Program-made: the position numbers and the translations under genes
The notes under the pieces: model-generated
Told to the model about the DNA's origin: nothing
What the model saw: the letters and a program-made list of their open reading frames with translations, nothing else
Databases searched by the model: none
Source of the DNA: Pirellula staleyi DSM 6068
GTDB taxonomy: Bacteria > Planctomycetota > Planctomycetia > Pirellulales > Pirellulaceae
Assembly (NCBI GenBank): GCA_945875845.1
Contig: CAMCMB010000015.1
Span: forward strand, 1 to 64,000
Length of the DNA: 64,000 bases
Reading direction: 5' to 3'
Shown: piece after piece, positions 9,501-17,463 of the stretch
Layout of the letters: the number at the start of each line of letters is the position of its first letter
Numbering within the stretch: the stretch's first letter is position 1

Positions 9501-12109
9501 CAACGTCACCGAACTTCGAGTCGAAATCCAGTTATCGAATCGATATCCAAGCGATCGATGCATCCGCGTCGGGTCCAATCCAATCTTTCACTATCGCAAT
9601 CAACGACCTAAACGAAGCGCCGACGCAAATCGCTTTGAGCGCATCGAGTCTGGCTGAAAACCTAGGTCCAAATGCGGTCGTTGGGTTGTTGGGTACCAAC
9701 GATCAAGATGCTGGGGATACATTTACCTACAGCCTCGCGACGGGAGACGGCGCAACGGATAATTCCGCGTTTGCGATCGTTGCGAATAGCTTGCGGACGA
9801 CAGCTAATTTTGACTTTGAGAACCAGAGTACCTACTCGGTTCGTATTCGATCGACGGATGCAGTTGGTCTATTCAGCGAGCAGTTCTTCGCTATTTCGGT
9901 CACGGATGTGAACGAAGCACCTACGCTTGTTTCCTTGAACAACAACTCGGTGTTTGAAAATGCTCCTGCCGGAACGTTAGTGGGGATCGCCACAACCTCG
10001 GACGTGGATGCTGGTGATTCCTTCAGCTATTCCTTGGTTGCCGGTGTGGGTTCCGGAGATAACAGTGCGTTTGCAATTGTGAATAATCGACTCGAAACGA
10101 CATTTGTGTTGGACTTTGAAACCCAGAGCAGTTACTCCGTTCGACTGCGAACCACCGACCGAGGTGGATTGAGCACGGAATCTCCCATTGTCATCCAAGT
10201 CCTTGATGCAAACGACTTGCCCACCAATCTGAGCCTATCGTCCACACAGGTGAACGAAAACGTCGCTATCGGAGCTTTGATAGGCCTGCTCAATTCCACC
10301 GATCAAGATGCGTCGGACTCAGTCACATACCGATTTGTATCTGGAAACAACGACAACGCGACGTTCCTGCTTGGTGGAGCCAGTGGTCAAGAACTGTTAA
10401 TCCTTGCGTCACCGAACTTCGAGTTGAGATCTAGCTATCAAATCGATGTGCAAGCCATCGACAAATCCGCATCGGGTCCAATCAAATCCTTTATCATCTC
10501 AGTCAACGACCTGAACGAAGCACCGACACGTTTGCTGCTTTCGAATTCGACCGTCAGCGAGAACAACCCAACGGGAACACAAATCGGTCTATTCTCCGCG
10601 GAAGATCAAGACTTTGGAGATTCGCATGAGTTCCAACTAGTCCATGGTGCAGGAATCGCGGACAACACTCGATTTACGATCGTTGGTAACGAATTGCGAT
10701 TGGCGGAATCTGCCGATTTCGAACGGCAAGCCAGTTATTCGGTTCGCATCCTTGGGGTCGACGCTCGCGGCCTAGCGTTGGAAACAAATTTCGTTATCAC
10801 CGTTTTAGATCAGCCAGAATCGCCAACGAATCTGCAATTGAGCAACAATCGAATCGCCGAGAATCGCGGCCCACTTGCCTTGGTGGGATCCCTGGATGCG
10901 TTCGACCCGGACGCGGGCGATCTATTGACTTATTCGCTGGTTTCGGGGCCTGGAGGTACGGACAATGCCATCTTCGAATTGGACCGAACTAGCTTGATGG
11001 CCAGGAATTCCTTGGATTTCGAAGTTAAGAACAGCTATTCCGTTCGAGTGAGGGTGACGGACCGAACCGGCCTATTCGTTGAGGAACCATTTACTCTTGC
11101 TGTGGATAACGTGCCAGAAGCTCCGACAGCGATCGCAGCGTCCAACACATCCATTGCAGAAAACCTTCCCGCCGGGACCTCCATTGGAACGTTATCCACG
11201 ACCGACGCAGACTTTGGCGAAACCTTTAGTTATAGCTTGGCACCAACCACAACGTCCGGAGACAACGCGAAATTTCAGATTGTTGGAAACGAAATTCGCT
11301 CGAATGCAAAATATAATTTCGAGTCCAAGTCGTCTTATCAATTGCTAGTTCGCAGCACCGATTCGGCTGGCTTGTTTGTGGAGGTTCCGTTCGTCATCCA
11401 AGTGACCGACGTCGTCGAACTGCCCATCAATGCCCAGCCCGACAACGCGACAACCACAACGAATCTCCCAGTCCTGATCAACGTCCTTGGAAACGATGTC
11501 GATCCCGACGGATTTATCGATGTGTCGACCGTAACGATCGTCTCGCCGCCAAGTCAAGGAAGCGTGCGAGTACTAGAGGATGGGCGCATTGAGTTCACGC
11601 CTCCCAAAGACTTACGTTCCAATTACGCGTTCTCCTATTCGGTTCGCGACAATGACGATGTTGTGAGCAACACTTCGTCGGTAGAAGTCAAAGTCTATTC
11701 CGCATTCCAAAACCAACAATGGACGCTGGATGTGGATGCCGACGGGGCGATTACCCCGCTCGATGTTTTGACGGTGATCAACGACATCAACGTAAATGGG
11801 ATACGCACACTGCCGACAGGCGTACCCGATACAGCTCCCTACATCGATACGAACGGGAACGGCCAATCGGATCCTCTCGATGTGTTGGAAGTCGTCAATT
11901 ATTTGAATTCGCTAGCTGGCGGCGAGGGTGAGAGTCGCCGAACCGAGAGTGACGCAAATTGGGCAGACGTCGCATTTGCGAATACGGATTTCGCGTCACC
12001 CCTCGGTCCGCGAGATAGGGCATCCGAAAGCGAACTGGCAGCCGCAGCCATGGTTGCCATCGATGAATACCACCGCGATCTGGCGATCGGAAAAAACCGA
12101 CGCCGCTAA
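3518..12109 (+). CDS. Giant secreted subtilase with P-domain, 16 cadherin-like repeats and dockerin
   Basis: A 2863-residue modular surface or secreted protein. Residues 15-27 carry the planctomycete LEPR-XLL-like motif (RFERLEFRQMLAA), typical of exported giant proteins. A peptidase S8 domain follows with the full triad: Asp256 (VVDEGVD), His311 (RHGTSVAG) and Ser502 (GGTSSASP), plus the oxyanion Asn in ASGNG. Next come a Hydin/choice-of-anchor D-like module (about 580-685), SdrD-B-like modules with DxNxNG motifs (about 690-840), and a proprotein-convertase P-domain (about 840-970). Sixteen cadherin-like repeats of about 100 residues follow, each with an (A/L)PT...EN start and a DFE...SY(S)IRV core. 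Then a VCBS/Ig-like domain (about 2640-2730) and a type I dockerin with paired DxDxDG-like calcium loops (about 2735-2800). Likely a calcium-dependent adhesive protease. The dockerin suggests docking to a cohesin partner not seen here. Confidence 0.92.
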   Translation: MSIRRSLNRNQLRPRFERLEFRQMLAADLLPTESKPSLDSFATAVHFYAGQELVQLHTHPSRIAIGTTSSTSPVLPSELSFVRDVAAGVRVYESTVPLSNEWIASIESLENVTFATSVFVNAKSSSEAVLLNEIIVALKPGVSAVEFFGQHDEFSAYRPLDGTPDQFIATVTSGYGSSALQVGNEIAKAPGVAWMSPNFYQSWEKFYFPNDPLFGNQWHLHNTGQGAGTVDADSDLPEAWDLVPGGSSNLVVAVVDEGVDSSHPDLNLWTNSGEVAGDGIDNDGNGWVDDIRGWNFALNTNNPEPLGAERHGTSVAGVAVARGDNGIGVAGAAYRAKVMDIKISNNGAFTSDANIAASLYYAGGRTRSGAGTWRAADLVNNSWGGGATSAAINAALTWGTTLGREGQGATYFFASGNGFASSVSEPAVQAGSIPGVIAVGATNNRAGRSDYSNYGSQLDLVAPSSDTRAGFLAIETTDRVGASGYAAGDYTGTGATGFGGTSSASPLATGIGALVLSRAQSESVPLSPTQLRSYLRNATDLFGGFSFDINTGKNIEVGYGRLNASTAVQGVGIPEISVVSTLSEIPSGSAINLGSVNLGRTTSVSLRIRNQGTQPLTISATSVAAPFSIAPGLIGTSIGLGESRLLTLLFSPLTPGTHNAPATIASNDADESSFVLNLSGFAINTAVSGNVYEDFAGDGVRAPSDTNVLSSGAIVYIDANSNGNFDTGEINTPVDATGYYAFLTLPNGTHRVTPSLPGWFQNGPTGGFYSITITSPSDFNLNQDFGFSRNGRMYARGFNDVNFNGTVDTGETGVPGQLIYIDANRNRVYEPALVVSNVVPVSVPDLSTAISTLSVTESRIITDVNVTVNIVHTWMGDMVLTLISPLGQRVLLASAVGGSADGYINTTFDDQATTAITAGAFPFTGSFRPSGLLSTFNGTQAMGLWRLEVVDNVGGDSGTINSWSLSFSGTDTGRYTNDEGFVAIDLPTGSSQVPLEPVGSWEFTLPSDGIQQVPRTAGPVRGVNYGLIFGNFAPTALALAPASVDENMPAGTLVGAFSTTDPNRTDTFTYSFASGTGSDDNTRFQLVGNQLVTAVPFDFEAQSTRSVRVRTTDSGGLTFESAFVISINNVNEAGTGITLTSNTLPENELPGYLVGLLVSSDPDTGDSILFQFSNAPGANDNGLFKIQGNRLESAVTLDYEARSSYSIRVRATDRAGLAIEQNLLISVTNVNEKPFDILLSNSSILENSAIGTAIGTFRTLDVDQGDTHAVSMAAGVGGDDNSKFEWVGTELRVKTLLDFETQRLHSIRVRSTDLNGLWLEKVFAITIINANESPANVTLSPSSVNEGLAIGTTVGVLVAIDPDIPDNHKFELFATATYPDNDKFRVVGNQLRTSAIFNFNVKNQYSIGVQAIDQGGLTFVKNLIVTVNDVNDPPTDIGLDNRSIPENQLASSPIGNFSTFDPDGGDAFTYSLVSGSGAMDNANFVIVGSQLRSATSFDFEAKASYSIRVESKDSAGVSVQKSFLINVTNVNEAPTSIALSNNAFDENSPVGTSIGLLSTQDPDVADAFVYSFATGSGDQDNSKFKIEGNALQSNIVADFEQTLSFSILVRSTDAAGLSTQRQFAIAVRDLNEAPFGLVISSNLVENTPSGVTVGTALATDVDLNDVLTYSLVAGTGSTDNSLFSITPQGVLQHLEPLDFETKSSYSIRVRATDKGGLFVENSAVLAVIDQNEAPTQVVLSASSLSENLGANATVGWLSTVDQDAFDTFTYSFVTGVGSTDNAAFSIVGNGLQAAAHFDFETKNAYSVRIRSTDAGGLFSEQFFAISVKDENEAPTLVSLSNSSVLENAPAGTLVGFATTSDVDAGDSFTYSLVAGVGSEDNSAFAIVNNRLETTLAFDFESKSSYTVRLQSIDRGGLSTESPFVIQVIDANDLPTSLNLSSTQVNENVTVGFLIGLLSSTDQDVSDTVTYRFVAGSNDNASFLLAGTNGQELRMATSPNFESKSSYRIDIQAIDASASGPIQSFTIAINDLNEAPTQIALSASSLAENLGPNAVVGLLGTNDQDAGDTFTYSLATGDGATDNSAFAIVANSLRTTANFDFENQSTYSVRIRSTDAVGLFSEQFFAISVTDVNEAPTLVSLNNNSVFENAPAGTLVGIATTSDVDAGDSFSYSLVAGVGSGDNSAFAIVNNRLETTFVLDFETQSSYSVRLRTTDRGGLSTESPIVIQVLDANDLPTNLSLSSTQVNENVAIGALIGLLNSTDQDASDSVTYRFVSGNNDNATFLLGGASGQELLILASPNFELRSSYQIDVQAIDKSASGPIKSFIISVNDLNEAPTRLLLSNSTVSENNPTGTQIGLFSAEDQDFGDSHEFQLVHGAGIADNTRFTIVGNELRLAESADFERQASYSVRILGVDARGLALETNFVITVLDQPESPTNLQLSNNRIAENRGPLALVGSLDAFDPDAGDLLTYSLVSGPGGTDNAIFELDRTSLMARNSLDFEVKNSYSVRVRVTDRTGLFVEEPFTLAVDNVPEAPTAIAASNTSIAENLPAGTSIGTLSTTDADFGETFSYSLAPTTTSGDNAKFQIVGNEIRSNAKYNFESKSSYQLLVRSTDSAGLFVEVPFVIQVTDVVELPINAQPDNATTTTNLPVLINVLGNDVDPDGFIDVSTVTIVSPPSQGSVRVLEDGRIEFTPPKDLRSNYAFSYSVRDNDDVVSNTSSVEVKVYSAFQNQQWTLDVDADGAITPLDVLTVINDINVNGIRTLPTGVPDTAPYIDTNGNGQSDPLDVLEVVNYLNSLAGGEGESRRTESDANWADVAFANTDFASPLGPRDRASESELAAAAMVAIDEYHRDLAIGKNRRR
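8711..10516 (+). repeat. Tandem duplication of a three-cadherin block (period 903 bp)
   Basis: Within the giant protease gene, the segment from 8711 and the segment from 9614 each encode the same ordered trio of cadherin-like repeats: a SENLGAN/AENLGPN-type repeat, an ENAPAGT-type repeat and an LPT...NENV-type repeat. The spacing is exactly 903 bp (301 codons), and the next block starts at 10517. The copies are clearly more alike than other repeats are to each other. Confidence 0.8.
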
Positions 12110-12605
12110 AATCCCGCTGGTAAATTGGGTGGACGCGCTGAGAGGCTCTCGACACTTAGCCGAGCAACGCACTGGTATCAGCAAGTGTTTTGCACGCGGG
12201 GGCTGCGCGAGCCGCTCGGTGAATTCCCACGCAATGTGAGAATCCTCACCGGACTGCTCGCGATACTCCGCTAAAAACGTGAGTGCCTTTCGCAGCCCTA
12301 AATGCTCAAGGGCATGTTCGCTAGCAAAGCACCGTCGGTCGCGTTTGGCTAAATTTGCGAACTGTAACGAGAAAAAGCCCCCTTTGAGAGAACTTTTGTG
12401 CCGCCTGTGCCGATAAACCGAGTGGTACTGGGTATTCCGCTGGTTCTCATTGTAGCGAACAAGCGTGTCAAGCCGGTTATTCGATGGTTTCAAGGCATAA
12501 CAGTGCCAACCAGCAGGTGTCCAAAGCATCTGTTCCAATGGGGGAATTGCAGGCTCTGGAATGCAACAGGGTTCGCAATCGCATATTTGCGTTGGAGAGA
12601 TTTCA
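12110..12605. other. Intergenic region without a supportable gene
   Basis: About 500 bp between the giant protease and the BBP7 gene. Open frames exist on both strands but none has a recognisable domain or a ribosome binding site. It should hold the promoter of the BBP7 gene, but I could not identify a convincing -35/-10 pair. Confidence 0.5.
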
Positions 12606-14090
12606 ATGAAGTTGCTCAAGGGCTGGAAATTAAGAATACTAACCGGACTAGCACTCGCCTCTGTTGGCGGACAATTGCAAGGCCAGATGATGCCTGGGAG
12701 CATGGACCCAAGCATGCTCGGTGCGGGAGGTGGACCTATGGGGCCAGCCTCGTATCGAATACCGGGTCCGCCTCCAGGTATGGCGCCTCCAGGTATGGCG
12801 CCTCCAGGCATGGCGCCTCCAGGCATGGCGCCTCCAGGTATGGCGCCTCCAGGTATGGGTTATGGTCCTCAAATGGATCCCTCGATGGGAATGCCTATGA
12901 ACCCAAATATGGGGATGGACCCCAACTTGCCTAGTGCAGGTAACGGTCCGGAATGCTATGGTCCCGAGGGAGGCCAAGGCTGCCCAGATTGCGGTGGTCC
13001 ATGCGGACTTGGGTGCGGCGGTCGCGCATGCACTGACATGTTCGGTAGAGACCGTTGCGGGCTGTTGGGTGCGATCGGTGGGATGCTTGGCCAATGCCGT
13101 GGCAAATTGCGTCCGTACGGAGAAGGTGGAATTGCGACTCAACGCTGGTTTGACGTTTATGCGGAAGCCATGTTCTTGACACGGACCAAGGGTGCTTCGA
13201 ACTTCAACACTTCATCGCTTGGGGCCGGCTCGGGCAATTATGTCCTCGGTACCGACCAAGTCGACTTGAACCAAGCCCAAGCGGGGCTGAGTCTACAACT
13301 CAACATTCAAACCGGTCCTGGTTCCAACTTCGAGGTCGTCTACTTCGGCTTGAACGATTGGGATGCGAGTGCTCAAGTCACAAGCCCCCCACCAGGTAGC
13401 TTATTTTCTTTCATCAGCGATTTCGGAGTGACACCTAGTGGCGGATTCGACGACACGGACCGATCACTGGTACACTCGCTAAACTACTCATCGAAACTCA
13501 ACAATGGTGAAATCAATTTCCGCCGTCGTTGGGCCGAGCCGTACGGGTTCTATCAGGGAAGTTTCTTGATGGGCGTTCGCTACCTCGATCTGGATGAGCA
13601 AATCATTTTCTCCGCTCGCGGTGAGAACAACGACACCTTTGCGAGCAACGGTTTGAGATTTGCCGACTACACGACGAACACTCAAAACTCGCTAGTCGGT
13701 TTCCAAGTGGGTGCAGACCTTTGGTACAACTTGTTTCCAGGTGTCAAAGTTGGTGTCGAGGGCAAGACTGGCGTTTACAACAACCGAGCACATCAAAACA
13801 CCAATATAACGGCGAATTCGATTTTGGCGTTAGACGAAGAGGTCCTGTCGAACCGAGTCGCATACATCACCCAGCTTTCGACCCAACTCTACTACCGACT
13901 CAACTACAAATGGGCGGTTCGCACCTCGTATCAAGTGATTTATGTGGATGGGGTCGCCTTGGCAGCCGAGAACTTGAACGCAACACCACCTTCGACCTTC
14001 CTGCCCAATTCAACTCGAACCGCATCGATTAGCAATGATGCAGAGATTGTTTTGCAAGGTTTCACCATCGGTGCAGAATACACTTGGTAA
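12606..14090 (+). CDS. BBP7-type outer-membrane beta-barrel protein
   Basis: A 494-residue exported protein. The start at 12606 is chosen because GGAGAG precedes it by a few bases and the next ~27 residues form a signal peptide ending in LQGQ. A Met/Pro/Gly-rich low-complexity region follows (residues about 28-115), with six APPGM repeats. A Cys/Gly-rich stretch (about 117-150: CPDCGGPCGLGCGG) comes next, then the domain beginning WFDVYAEAMFLTR, characteristic of the planctomycete BBP7 (putative beta-barrel porin-7) family. Many alternating aromatic/polar strands follow, and the protein ends in YTW, an aromatic C-terminal strand as in barrel proteins. A strong terminator follows at 14125-14163, so it is a monocistronic unit. 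Role: probably an outer-membrane porin or structural barrel; substrate unknown. Confidence 0.85.
   Translation: MKLLKGWKLRILTGLALASVGGQLQGQMMPGSMDPSMLGAGGGPMGPASYRIPGPPPGMAPPGMAPPGMAPPGMAPPGMAPPGMGYGPQMDPSMGMPMNPNMGMDPNLPSAGNGPECYGPEGGQGCPDCGGPCGLGCGGRACTDMFGRDRCGLLGAIGGMLGQCRGKLRPYGEGGIATQRWFDVYAEAMFLTRTKGASNFNTSSLGAGSGNYVLGTDQVDLNQAQAGLSLQLNIQTGPGSNFEVVYFGLNDWDASAQVTSPPPGSLFSFISDFGVTPSGGFDDTDRSLVHSLNYSSKLNNGEINFRRRWAEPYGFYQGSFLMGVRYLDLDEQIIFSARGENNDTFASNGLRFADYTTNTQNSLVGFQVGADLWYNLFPGVKVGVEGKTGVYNNRAHQNTNITANSILALDEEVLSNRVAYITQLSTQLYYRLNYKWAVRTSYQVIYVDGVALAAENLNATPPSTFLPNSTRTASISNDAEIVLQGFTIGAEYTW
12771..12860 (+). repeat. Six tandem 15-bp units encoding PPGMA
   Basis: Six copies of a 15-bp unit (CCTCCAGGTATGGCG with C/T variation) in frame inside the BBP7 gene, encoding PPGMA repeats right after the signal peptide. 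Near-identity of the copies suggests recent slippage, so copy number may vary between strains. Confidence 0.9.
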
Positions 14091-14124
14091 ACGGTTGATC
14101 TGAATAGTCAAACCAAGATGAAAG

Positions 14125-14163
14125 AAAAGACCGGGAGTGAACGCTCTTGGTCTTTTGTTTTTT
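14125..14163 (+). terminator. Rho-independent terminator after the BBP7 gene
   Basis: A 13-bp stem (AAAAGACCGGGAG with CTCTTGGTCTTTT, two G-T pairs) with a short loop, followed by GTTTTTT. It begins 35 bases past the stop codon of the BBP7 gene. Confidence 0.88.
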
Positions 14164-14213
14164 GTAAGAAGAACAGCGGTGACTCCCACGCCAGTCGTAA
14201 CGGACCTCCGACC

Positions 14214-14336
14214 TAGCGGGCTGTTGATTGAATGGTACGACGGACTTCCTAGTCCGTCGAATTTTTCATTGACGGACTTGGAAGTCCATCTTACCGCCCT
14301 TACCCAAGACGACTTCACTAAATCAACAGGCTCCTA
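14214..14336. repeat. MITE-like palindromic repeat, copy 2
   Basis: Same ~120-bp unit as at 3337-3455, with ends GCGGGCTGTTGATT and AAATCAACAGG and two internal GGACTT/AAGTCC hairpins. It is immediately followed by copy 3, sharing the CCTAG junction. Confidence 0.88.
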
Positions 14337-14457
14337 GCGGGCTGTTGATTGAATGGTACGACGGACTTCCTAGTCCGTCGAATTTTCCATTGACGGACTT
14401 GGAAGTCCGTCTTACCGCCCTTACCCAAGACGACTTCGCTAAATCAACAGGCTCCTA
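14335..14457. repeat. MITE-like palindromic repeat, copy 3
   Basis: Nearly identical to copy 2 (only a few differences) and directly abutting it. Each junction carries CCTAG. It ends at the stop codon of the minus-strand S10 peptidase gene, so it may serve as its transcription terminator or be inserted at its 3' end. Confidence 0.88.
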
Positions 14458-16047
14458 GGGTGCCGCCCGTCGTTCAGCGCTTGCGGCGGTTTCGTAGTAC
14501 TTGACCAAATCCTCGCGAAGCTTAATCATCGCGGGCTGATAGATGTACATCATGTGTCCACCTTCGTAGAAGCCATACTGAAGGTTTGCTTTGAGAGTAG
14601 GTTCTAGCATCAGGTGGTTGGTCGTATTCATCATCGCGAAGTGGGGTGTTGCTAAATCGTAATAACCACATGCTAAGAAAACTTTCAGGTAAGGGTTTGC
14701 AGTCATAGCCTTGCGAAGCGTATCCGTTGCATCTACATATCGCCCCTCAAAACGGCGATAACTCCAGGGTTGGACATTTCCGGTTAGGATCTCGTAAACA
14801 CGGTCCTCTTTGTATTCCAGTTCGCGACGGACGTAATCGTTGAAGGTTGCCGTGAACGGGCCGAAAATGGCAGCCCCACTTGCGTCGTACTCGTATCCAT
14901 CTCCTGCATCGTCTCGGTCTATTCCAACGTAGCGACTATCAAATCGACCAATCGTTCGGCTTTTGGATCGCAACAGTTCCTTGCCGAACCGATCCATATC
15001 CACCCGAAGCTTGGCCTTAATCACGAACTCGCGTGACAATCCCGTCAACCTCGACAATTGGTCCGCAGTGATACTAAAATCCTCTGGAGATAATGAAGTT
15101 CCCTTGAGCAACGAAGCCGCGTAGCGACCGTTGGCAAATTCCTCGGCCTGCTTGACAACGGCTTCGACCGTTTGGCCTTGCAGTTCAGGGGATAATGCTT
15201 TGTGATACCAAGCGGTCGCAGCGTACGTCGGCAAAAAAGTGATGTAGGGCAAATCGTTGCTGCCGCCAAACCGCAACGTTTGAAAATTGATGACACCGGA
15301 AACAATGACCGCACCGTTGAGTTCCATGTAGTAGCGATCTTGCAGGTATCCGGCCAGACCAGCCGCGCGAACGCCACCGTAACTCTCACCCAACACAAAT
15401 TTCGGACTAAGCCAGCGTTGATACTTGGTTGTCCAATCGTGGATGAATTGCCCGACGCTTCGAAGGTCCTCTTCGTACCCATGGAATTGCTCTTTGCCTT
15501 CGCCCTCCGTTGGACGCGAATAGCCCGTACTAACCGGATCGATGAAAACCAAATCCGTGACGTCGAGCAAGCTCATGTTATTGTCGGTTAACTTGTAGGG
15601 CGGACGCAGCGGTGTCGCATCGTCTGGGAATTGAATGCGTTTGGGGCCAAGCATTCCAAGATGGAGCCAAACGCTGCTGCTGCCCGGGCCTCCGTTGAAA
15701 CAAAACGTAACAGGTCGCGTTCCTGGATTCGCCACATCGGTTCGGGTGTAAGCGATAAAGAACATCTCGGCCTTGGACTTTAAAGCATCATCCTTCAGTT
15801 GCAGTTTGCCGGCGACGGCTTCATACGCAACGTCGATGCCGTTGATAGCGAGTGAATGCTTGGTGATGACGATTGTCTCTTTTTTCTCTTCGGTTTTCGA
15901 TTTTTCCTCTTTGGCGGTATCCACTTTTGTGGTTTCGGACTTTTCTTGACCGACGAGTGGACTGCTAAAGCCAAGGGCCAAGAAAAAGGATATGGAATTC
16001 AGCGTGAGAAAACGAATACGAAAAGTGGCGAATCGAGGGAGAAGCAT
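14455..16047 (-). CDS. Secreted serine carboxypeptidase, family S10
   Basis: About 530 residues, alpha/beta-hydrolase fold, probably periplasmic or extracellular. The N-terminal hydrophobic segment ending LVGQ is a signal peptide, followed by a Lys/Glu/Thr-rich linker. Family motifs: FCFNGGPGSSSVWLHLG (oxyanion region), GESYGG (nucleophile Ser), the Asp region ACGYYDLATPHF and the His region YEGGHMMY, in the expected order. I prefer the start at 16047 over the in-frame ATG at 16074 because AAGGTCTCC precedes it and the signal peptide then has normal length. Expected activity: removal of C-terminal residues from peptides. Divergent from the crcB gene across about 130 bp. Confidence 0.9.
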   Translation of the reverse strand: MLLPRFATFRIRFLTLNSISFFLALGFSSPLVGQEKSETTKVDTAKEEKSKTEEKKETIVITKHSLAINGIDVAYEAVAGKLQLKDDALKSKAEMFFIAYTRTDVANPGTRPVTFCFNGGPGSSSVWLHLGMLGPKRIQFPDDATPLRPPYKLTDNNMSLLDVTDLVFIDPVSTGYSRPTEGEGKEQFHGYEEDLRSVGQFIHDWTTKYQRWLSPKFVLGESYGGVRAAGLAGYLQDRYYMELNGAVIVSGVINFQTLRFGGSNDLPYITFLPTYAATAWYHKALSPELQGQTVEAVVKQAEEFANGRYAASLLKGTSLSPEDFSITADQLSRLTGLSREFVIKAKLRVDMDRFGKELLRSKSRTIGRFDSRYVGIDRDDAGDGYEYDASGAAIFGPFTATFNDYVRRELEYKEDRVYEILTGNVQPWSYRRFEGRYVDATDTLRKAMTANPYLKVFLACGYYDLATPHFAMMNTTNHLMLEPTLKANLQYGFYEGGHMMYIYQPAMIKLREDLVKYYETAASAERRAAP

Positions 16048-16180
16048 CTTGCAGGAGACCTTGGTTGGATACACTGGACGCGAGTATTTTAGAGGAACGA
16101 CCTATTTTGCTTTGCCACCAAGGGAAAAACTAGAAGCAAAATCGGACAAGAGCCATCTGCCGAATCAAAAAGAGGACAGG

Positions 16181-16567
16181 ATGAACTGGATTTCAGGTTT
16201 TTTGTTGCAACCAATGGTTTTGGTTGGCCTTGGCGGAGCGATTGGAAGCGTGGCTCGATACGGTATGGGCTTGCTGCTTTTGCAGATTTCGATGGCGACG
16301 CAGATGCCGCTGGCTACCACGATCGTCAACATCTCCGGTTCGTTCGCGTTGGGGTGCCTCGCTGGCAGTTCAAGCGATCGTTCTCAACCCTTTTATTTGT
16401 TCCTCGCTGTGGGATGCTGCGGAGGATTCACGACTTTCTCTACGTTCTCGCTGGAAATGGTTGAGCATCTTCAACAGGGTAGGCTCGGCGTGGCATTACT
16501 GGAATGCATGGCGAATGTCGCGCTCGGTGCCGGCGCACTTTATGTTGGCCTTGCTCTGACAAAATGA
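16181..16567 (+). CDS. crcB: Fluoride ion channel CrcB/Fluc
   Basis: 128 residues with four hydrophobic segments, the normal size of a Fluc subunit that works as an inverted-topology dimer to export fluoride. Diagnostic motifs: GGAIGSVARYGM at the first helix, TTIVNISGSFALG (conserved Asn) and the GCCGGFTTFSTFSLE segment with the Phe-box and pore-lining Thr. The start at 16181 is chosen because the first helix begins there and AGAGGACAGG precedes it. Upstream in-frame codons reach into the neighbouring gene's leader and are unlikely to be translated. I do not see a clear fluoride riboswitch in the ~100 bp upstream. Confidence 0.9.
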   Translation: MNWISGFLLQPMVLVGLGGAIGSVARYGMGLLLLQISMATQMPLATTIVNISGSFALGCLAGSSSDRSQPFYLFLAVGCCGGFTTFSTFSLEMVEHLQQGRLGVALLECMANVALGAGALYVGLALTK

Positions 16568-16590
16568 TCGGTCCGAGTATCCTGTTCGTG

Positions 16591-17277
16591 TTAGTCGCTT
16601 ACAGCAGGGCCCGCAGTCGCATCCACCGCGACCACTTGGCCGTTCTGCCATTGCAGTTCGATGATCTTGTCGGCATATTGCTCGAATAGATGGCGGTCAT
16701 GGTGGCTGATCATGAGCACTTGAAAACCCAGAGCCCGACTCGCGTCATGAATGATCTTCACCAACTTGGGTACCAGATCCGCCCGAAGCCAACAGTCTTG
16801 CTCATCCAAGACCAAGAATCTTCGATGTGTCGCTTCGTCTAGGGTGGTTAGCGCGAAAATACGCAAGCAAACGCTGACGATGTTTGCCACCGAACCGCCC
16901 TGGCCATGAAGCAAATCCTCTTGCTTTCCGTTTCGTTCAATCCAAAACTCAACGCTAGCACTATTTCGCGAAAAGCCCGCTTCGGCATGAAACGAAATAG
17001 GTTGCTCAAGGATCTCCTGAAGTGCGATCGTGATCTTTTCCTGAACGGTGCCCAAGAGCGTGGAAAAAAGATCTCGATTCAATTTCTCAAGAGCCGTCGA
17101 AACTCTGTCGGCAGTCCGAAGATAGCCTTTGAGCTGTTCCAGTTCGACCGTATTCGCAGAAACTTGGTGAATAGCTTCTTGCCGAGCAAATGCCAATCGA
17201 TCCAGCCGCCGTCGCAACGAACGTGCATCGTTGGCAATTGAGACATGGTTGATCGACGTTTCAGTTATAGGTTGCAT
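16591..17277 (-). CDS. SMC/Rad50-like ATPase half without Walker A
   Basis: 228 residues resembling the C-terminal half of an SMC-type ABC ATPase. A coiled-coil-like N-terminal part (residues about 15-85) precedes a signature-like GQGGSVANIVSVCLR (about 125-140), a Walker B FLVLDEQDCW (about 155) and an H-loop LMISHHDRHL (about 190). No Walker A is present in this frame or nearby. Such a half could work with a separate Walker A partner, or be a regulatory or degenerate protein. Its 3' end lies 24 bases from the convergent crcB gene. It is divergent from the GTPase genes that follow, with about 190 bp between. Confidence 0.7.
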   Translation of the reverse strand: MQPITETSINHVSIANDARSLRRRLDRLAFARQEAIHQVSANTVELEQLKGYLRTADRVSTALEKLNRDLFSTLLGTVQEKITIALQEILEQPISFHAEAGFSRNSASVEFWIERNGKQEDLLHGQGGSVANIVSVCLRIFALTTLDEATHRRFLVLDEQDCWLRADLVPKLVKIIHDASRALGFQVLMISHHDRHLFEQYADKIIELQWQNGQVVAVDATAGPAVSD

Positions 17278-17385
17278 TTGGAAGACGTTTGAGAAAGTTC
17301 CACTAACCAGGGCTGCCTCGCATTATACCGCTCGACGCCGCTGGCGTGGAATAGGCTAGCAGACTGTCCTACCAACCTCAGAGCG

Positions 17386-17412
17386 TTGACGATCGCTTGG
17401 ATAGGCTATACT
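17386..17412 (+). promoter_or_regulatory. Possible sigma-70-type promoter for the GTPase genes
   Basis: TTGACG at 17386-17391 and TATACT at 17407-17412 with a 15-bp spacer, about 50 bp upstream of the GTPase start. The spacer is short for a canonical promoter, so this is tentative. Confidence 0.35.
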
Positions 17413-17463
17413 CAAGGAAGTTTCAATATTCGATGAACACGATTCAATAGTTTGATCGGTCCA

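Noticed and set aside
11996-12826. 276-codon minus-strand frame across the intergenic region and BBP7 start
   Set aside because: It overlaps two real genes, its N-terminus is just the antisense of the PPGMA repeats, and it has no domain.
12771-12860. Possible CRISPR-like short repeats
   Set aside because: Units are 15 bp with no spacers and in frame, so this is a protein-coding tandem repeat. No CRISPR array was seen in the window.
16075-16180. Fluoride riboswitch upstream of crcB
   Set aside because: I could not find the conserved core or pseudoknot elements in this ~100 bp.
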